This document shows positions 24,006 through 27,142 of a stretch of 27,142 nt of DNA, piece after piece (positions within the stretch are counted from its first letter, which is position 1; every line of letters starts with the position of its first letter). Under the pieces are notes generated by a model. It saw nothing but the letters and a program-made list of their open reading frames with translations. It ran no database searches and had not been told where the DNA came from. The position numbers and the translations under genes are program-made. The stretch comes from Candidatus Pelagibacter sp. GTDB lineage: Bacteria; Pseudomonadota; Alphaproteobacteria; Pelagibacterales; Pelagibacteraceae. The DNA is taken from NCBI GenBank assembly GCA_028095445.1, contig JAOHCJ010000009.1, forward strand, positions 1-27,142. Direction: 5' to 3'.

Positions 24006-26864
24006 ATGTTAAAGAACGCTCAAAAAGATTTTATACAAAGACACATAGGTCCATCAATTGATGAACAAAATATTATGCTTAAAGAATTGGGCTATAAAAA
24101 TCTTGATGAATTGATAAAAGACACTGTACCAGAAAAAATTCTTCTTAAAGATGATTTAGATATTGGAGATCCAAACTCTGAATATAAAGCTCTTAGAAAA
24201 CTAAAAGATATTTCTAAAAAAAATAAGATTTTTTCTAGTTTTATAGGAATGGGTTATTACGGAACTTATACACCATACGTAATACTTAGAAATATATTAG
24301 AAAATCCAGGATGGTATACTTCTTATACACCTTATCAGCCTGAAGTTGCACAAGGTAGACTTGAGATGCTGCTTAACTTTCAACAAATGGTAATAGACTT
24401 TACAGGAATGGATATTGCTAATGCTTCTCTTTTAGATGAAGGAACTGCAGCAGCAGAAGCTATGGGTTTAAGTTATAGAATATCAAAATCTGAAATTAAA
24501 AAAGTTTTTGTTTCAAAAAATTGTCATCCACAAACTATTGATGTTATCAAAACAAGAGCAGAACCGTTAGGTTTGGAAATAATAGTTGGAGATGAAGATA
24601 AAGATATTAAAGAGGATATTGTATGTGGGATCCTTCAATACCCGGGTACCTTAGGAGACATTAAAGATCCGAGTGAAGCTATTAGTAAAATACATAAATT
24701 TAATGGAAAAGCAGTTCTTGCATGTGATTTACTAGCCCTTGCTAAACTAAAAACACCAGCAGAACTAGGTGCTGATATTGCAGTTGGTAGTTCACAACGT
24801 TTTGGAATTCCAATGGGCTATGGAGGCCCTCACGCAGCTTTTTTTGCAACTAAAGATGAATATAAAAGATCAATGCCTGGTAGAATAGTGGGTGTGTCGG
24901 TTGATAGGCATGGAAAAAAAGCTTATAGACTGGCACTTCAAACAAGAGAACAACATATAAGAAGAGATAAAGCCACAAGTAATATTTGTACAGCTCAAGC
25001 TCTATTAGCAATAGTTTCTGCAGCATATGCTGTTTATCATGGACCACAGGGTATTAAAAAAATTGCAGAAAGCGTTTCTCAATTAACTAAAAATTTTGCT
25101 GATAAATTAAAACAATCTGGTTACGAACTTTTTTCAGATGATTTTTTTGACACAGTTACTGTAAAAACTTTAGATAAAACTGAAAAGATATATAAAAATG
25201 CCTTAGATCAAGGAGTAAATATCAGAAAAGTAAATTCTGAAATGCTTGCAGTGTCTTTTGATGAAAGAAAAAATCTTTATAGAGCAAATCAATTATTAAA
25301 AATTTTTAATTGTTCAGAAACAATTAAAGAAACTATGAACGAAAGCTTATCTAATATTCCAAAAAAACTATTAAGAACTTCAACTTATTTAGATCACCCA
25401 GTTTTTAATAGCTATCATTCAGAAACTGAAATGCTTCGTTATCTAAAAAAATTAGAAGACTCAGATATTGCTTTAAATAAATCTATGATAGCTTTGGGGT
25501 CGTGCACTATGAAACTTAATGCAGTTTCAGAAATGATACCTGTAACATGGAAAGAATTTTCTCAACCACACCCTTTTTCTCCTATAGAACAAATGGATGG
25601 TTACAGAGAGCTATTCACTGATTTAAAAAATTGGTTAAGATCAATTACAGGTTTTTCTGGTGTTTCACTACAACCAAATGCAGGAGCACAAGGCGAGTTT
25701 GCTGGTTTAATGGTAATTCGTAAATTTCATGAAAAAAATGGTGACAAAAACCGTAATGTTTGTTTAATTCCAAGTTCTGCACACGGTACAAATCCTGCAA
25801 GTGCTCAAATGGTTGGGATGAAAGTTGTAGTTGTGAAGTGTGATCAGCATGGAAATGTAGATTATGAAGATTTAAAAAATAAAGCAGAAGAGTACTCAGA
25901 AAATTTAGCTTCGCTTATGGTTACATATCCTTCAACACATGGTGTTTTTGAAGAAAAGATAACTGATATTTGTGAACTTATTCATAAACATGGTGGACAA
26001 GTTTATATGGATGGTGCAAACTTAAATGCATTAGTAGGAATTGCAAAACCAGGAAATTTTGGTCCAGATGTTTGTCACATAAACTTACACAAAACATTTT
26101 GTATACCTCATGGTGGTGGAGGTCCTGGCATGGGACCAATAGCATGCAAAAAACATTTAGAAGTATTTTTGCCAAAACATTCAGTTATAAAAGATTGTGG
26201 TCCAGCAACTGGAATGGGAGCAGTATCTGCAGCACCTTGGGGAAGCTCAAGTATTTTATCAATTTCATGGATGTATATAAAAATGATGGGTTCTGAAGGT
26301 TTGAGAAAAGCATCTCAGGTTGCGATACTAAATGCCAATTACATTGCACATAAACTAAAAGACTCATTTCCAATCTTGTATAAAGGAAAAAATGGTAATG
26401 TAGCACATGAATGCATAATCGATATTAGGAAAATAAAAAGTGAGATAGGAATATCAGAAGAAGATATAGCAAAAAGATTAATTGATTTTGGTTTCCATGC
26501 CCCAACAATGTCTTGGCCAGTTGCTGGCACAATGATGATTGAACCTACAGAAAGTGAAAGTTTAAGTGAGATTGATAAGTTTTGCTCTACTCTAGTGAAG
26601 ATAAAACAGGAAATAAATAAAATTCAATCAGGTGAATATGATAAGATTGATAATCCATTGAAGAATGCGCCACATACTCACGTTGAATTAACTGCAAATA
26701 AGTGGGATCATAAATATGAAAGAGAAGAGGCAGCTTATCCATCAGAATTCTTAAGATCAGAAAAATATTGGCCTCCTGTTGCTAGAGTAGATAATGTTTA
26801 TGGAGATAAAAACTTATTTTGTACGTGTCCATCAATGGAAGAGTACGAAGATACTGCAGCTTAA
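24006..26864 (+). CDS. gcvP: Glycine dehydrogenase (decarboxylating), P protein
   Basis: GcvP is the PLP-dependent enzyme that decarboxylates glycine and loads the aminomethyl group on GcvH. The 952-residue chain is the fused alpha-beta form, full length. The N-terminal half has FIQRHIGPSIDEQNIML, SFIGMGYYGTYTPYVILRN and YTPYQPEVAQGRLEMLLNFQ. The C-terminal half has LGSCTMKLNAVSEMIPVTW, SAHGTNPASAQMVGM and GANLNALVG. The PLP lysine is K696 in HINLHKTFCIPHGGGG. It starts directly after the gcvH stop. The operon lies under glycine riboswitch control and would turn excess glycine into methylene-THF, CO2 and ammonia. Confidence 0.99.
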   Translation: MLKNAQKDFIQRHIGPSIDEQNIMLKELGYKNLDELIKDTVPEKILLKDDLDIGDPNSEYKALRKLKDISKKNKIFSSFIGMGYYGTYTPYVILRNILENPGWYTSYTPYQPEVAQGRLEMLLNFQQMVIDFTGMDIANASLLDEGTAAAEAMGLSYRISKSEIKKVFVSKNCHPQTIDVIKTRAEPLGLEIIVGDEDKDIKEDIVCGILQYPGTLGDIKDPSEAISKIHKFNGKAVLACDLLALAKLKTPAELGADIAVGSSQRFGIPMGYGGPHAAFFATKDEYKRSMPGRIVGVSVDRHGKKAYRLALQTREQHIRRDKATSNICTAQALLAIVSAAYAVYHGPQGIKKIAESVSQLTKNFADKLKQSGYELFSDDFFDTVTVKTLDKTEKIYKNALDQGVNIRKVNSEMLAVSFDERKNLYRANQLLKIFNCSETIKETMNESLSNIPKKLLRTSTYLDHPVFNSYHSETEMLRYLKKLEDSDIALNKSMIALGSCTMKLNAVSEMIPVTWKEFSQPHPFSPIEQMDGYRELFTDLKNWLRSITGFSGVSLQPNAGAQGEFAGLMVIRKFHEKNGDKNRNVCLIPSSAHGTNPASAQMVGMKVVVVKCDQHGNVDYEDLKNKAEEYSENLASLMVTYPSTHGVFEEKITDICELIHKHGGQVYMDGANLNALVGIAKPGNFGPDVCHINLHKTFCIPHGGGGPGMGPIACKKHLEVFLPKHSVIKDCGPATGMGAVSAAPWGSSSILSISWMYIKMMGSEGLRKASQVAILNANYIAHKLKDSFPILYKGKNGNVAHECIIDIRKIKSEIGISEEDIAKRLIDFGFHAPTMSWPVAGTMMIEPTESESLSEIDKFCSTLVKIKQEINKIQSGEYDKIDNPLKNAPHTHVELTANKWDHKYEREEAAYPSEFLRSEKYWPPVARVDNVYGDKNLFCTCPSMEEYEDTAA

Positions 26865-26876
26865 AGGTTTGTTAAA

Positions 26877-27142
26877 ATGAAAATTGCAGTAGTAGGTGCT
26901 GGCATATCAGGATTGAGTGCAGCTTATTATTTATCCAAAAAACATAAAGTGGACTTGTTTGAAAAAGAAAACCAGTTTGGTGGGCATGCAAACACAATAA
27001 AAGTTGCTTACAAAACAAACAAAGAAATACCAATAGATATTGGATTTATGGTTTTTAACAAGCATACTTACCCAAATCTAATTAATTTTTTTTTAGAAAA
27101 TAAAATAGAAATAGAAAAAAGTGATATGTCCTTTTCTGTTTC
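26877..27142 (+). CDS. FAD-dependent amine-oxidase-like flavoprotein, 5' part (3' end outside window)
   Basis: An ATG 12 bp after gcvP opens a frame that runs off the window end (88 complete codons). The N-terminus MKIAVVGAGISGLSAAYYLS is a dinucleotide-binding GxGxxG Rossmann motif, with the acidic end of strand 2 at KVDLFEKENQFGGHANT. IDIGFMVFNKHTYPNLINFF matches the flavin-containing amine oxidoreductase type. In many proteobacteria this type sits with DUF1365 and cyclopropane-fatty-acid synthase genes. The partner genes, if present, would lie to the right. It may be read through from gcvP, but nothing ties it to glycine metabolism. The specific substrate cannot be named. Confidence 0.82.
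   Translation, partial: MKIAVVGAGISGLSAAYYLSKKHKVDLFEKENQFGGHANTIKVAYKTNKEIPIDIGFMVFNKHTYPNLINFFLENKIEIEKSDMSFSV

Overview
The window looks like a piece of a SAR11 (Candidatus Pelagibacter-type) alphaproteobacterial chromosome. The DNA is very AT-rich, codons end mostly in A or T, and intergenic gaps are tiny or absent, with several gene overlaps. The gene content also fits: recA next to alaS, eukaryote-like NADP isocitrate dehydrogenase, a TRAP transporter, and a glycine riboswitch in front of gcvTHP. The organism call rests on protein recognition and gene context, not on a database search.

Layout. 1-1212: 3' part of a TolC-family outer-membrane channel. 1315-2463: recA with a strong terminator. 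2518-4089: an accessory block bounded by 23-bp direct repeats of half of the recA terminator. It carries one minus-strand gene for a secreted HExxH protein, a 15-codon remnant of a related signal peptide, a 37-bp repeat pair and a 10-bp tandem repeat. 4133-8005: alaS and icd, convergent and overlapping. 8083-12181: psd, pssA, a GT8-like glycosyltransferase, rlmE and a short guaB, packed head to tail. 12184-14979: a TPR protein, guaA and panB. 14976-15588 (minus): a TerC-family membrane protein.

15703-22330: a TRAP transporter (dctP, an internal terminator hairpin, dctQM), a secreted TPR protein, the 5-oxoprolinase genes pxpA (minus) and pxpBC (plus), and an EamA permease. I infer a 5-oxoproline uptake and conversion-to-glutamate module. 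22324-26864: promoter, tandem glycine riboswitch and gcvT-gcvH-gcvP, the glycine cleavage system. 26877-end: the start of an FAD-dependent amine-oxidase-like protein.

Four genes (panB, terC, dctP, pxpC) are each split by exactly one surplus A in an A-run of 6-9. Removing that base restores a normal family member in every case. This may be homopolymer sequencing error, recent inactivation, or genes rescued by polymerase slippage; the sequence alone cannot decide. The least ordinary features are the repeat-bounded secreted-protein block after recA and the glycine riboswitch whose second P1 helix reaches the gcvT start codon. No tRNA, rRNA, CRISPR array, transposase or integrase was seen.
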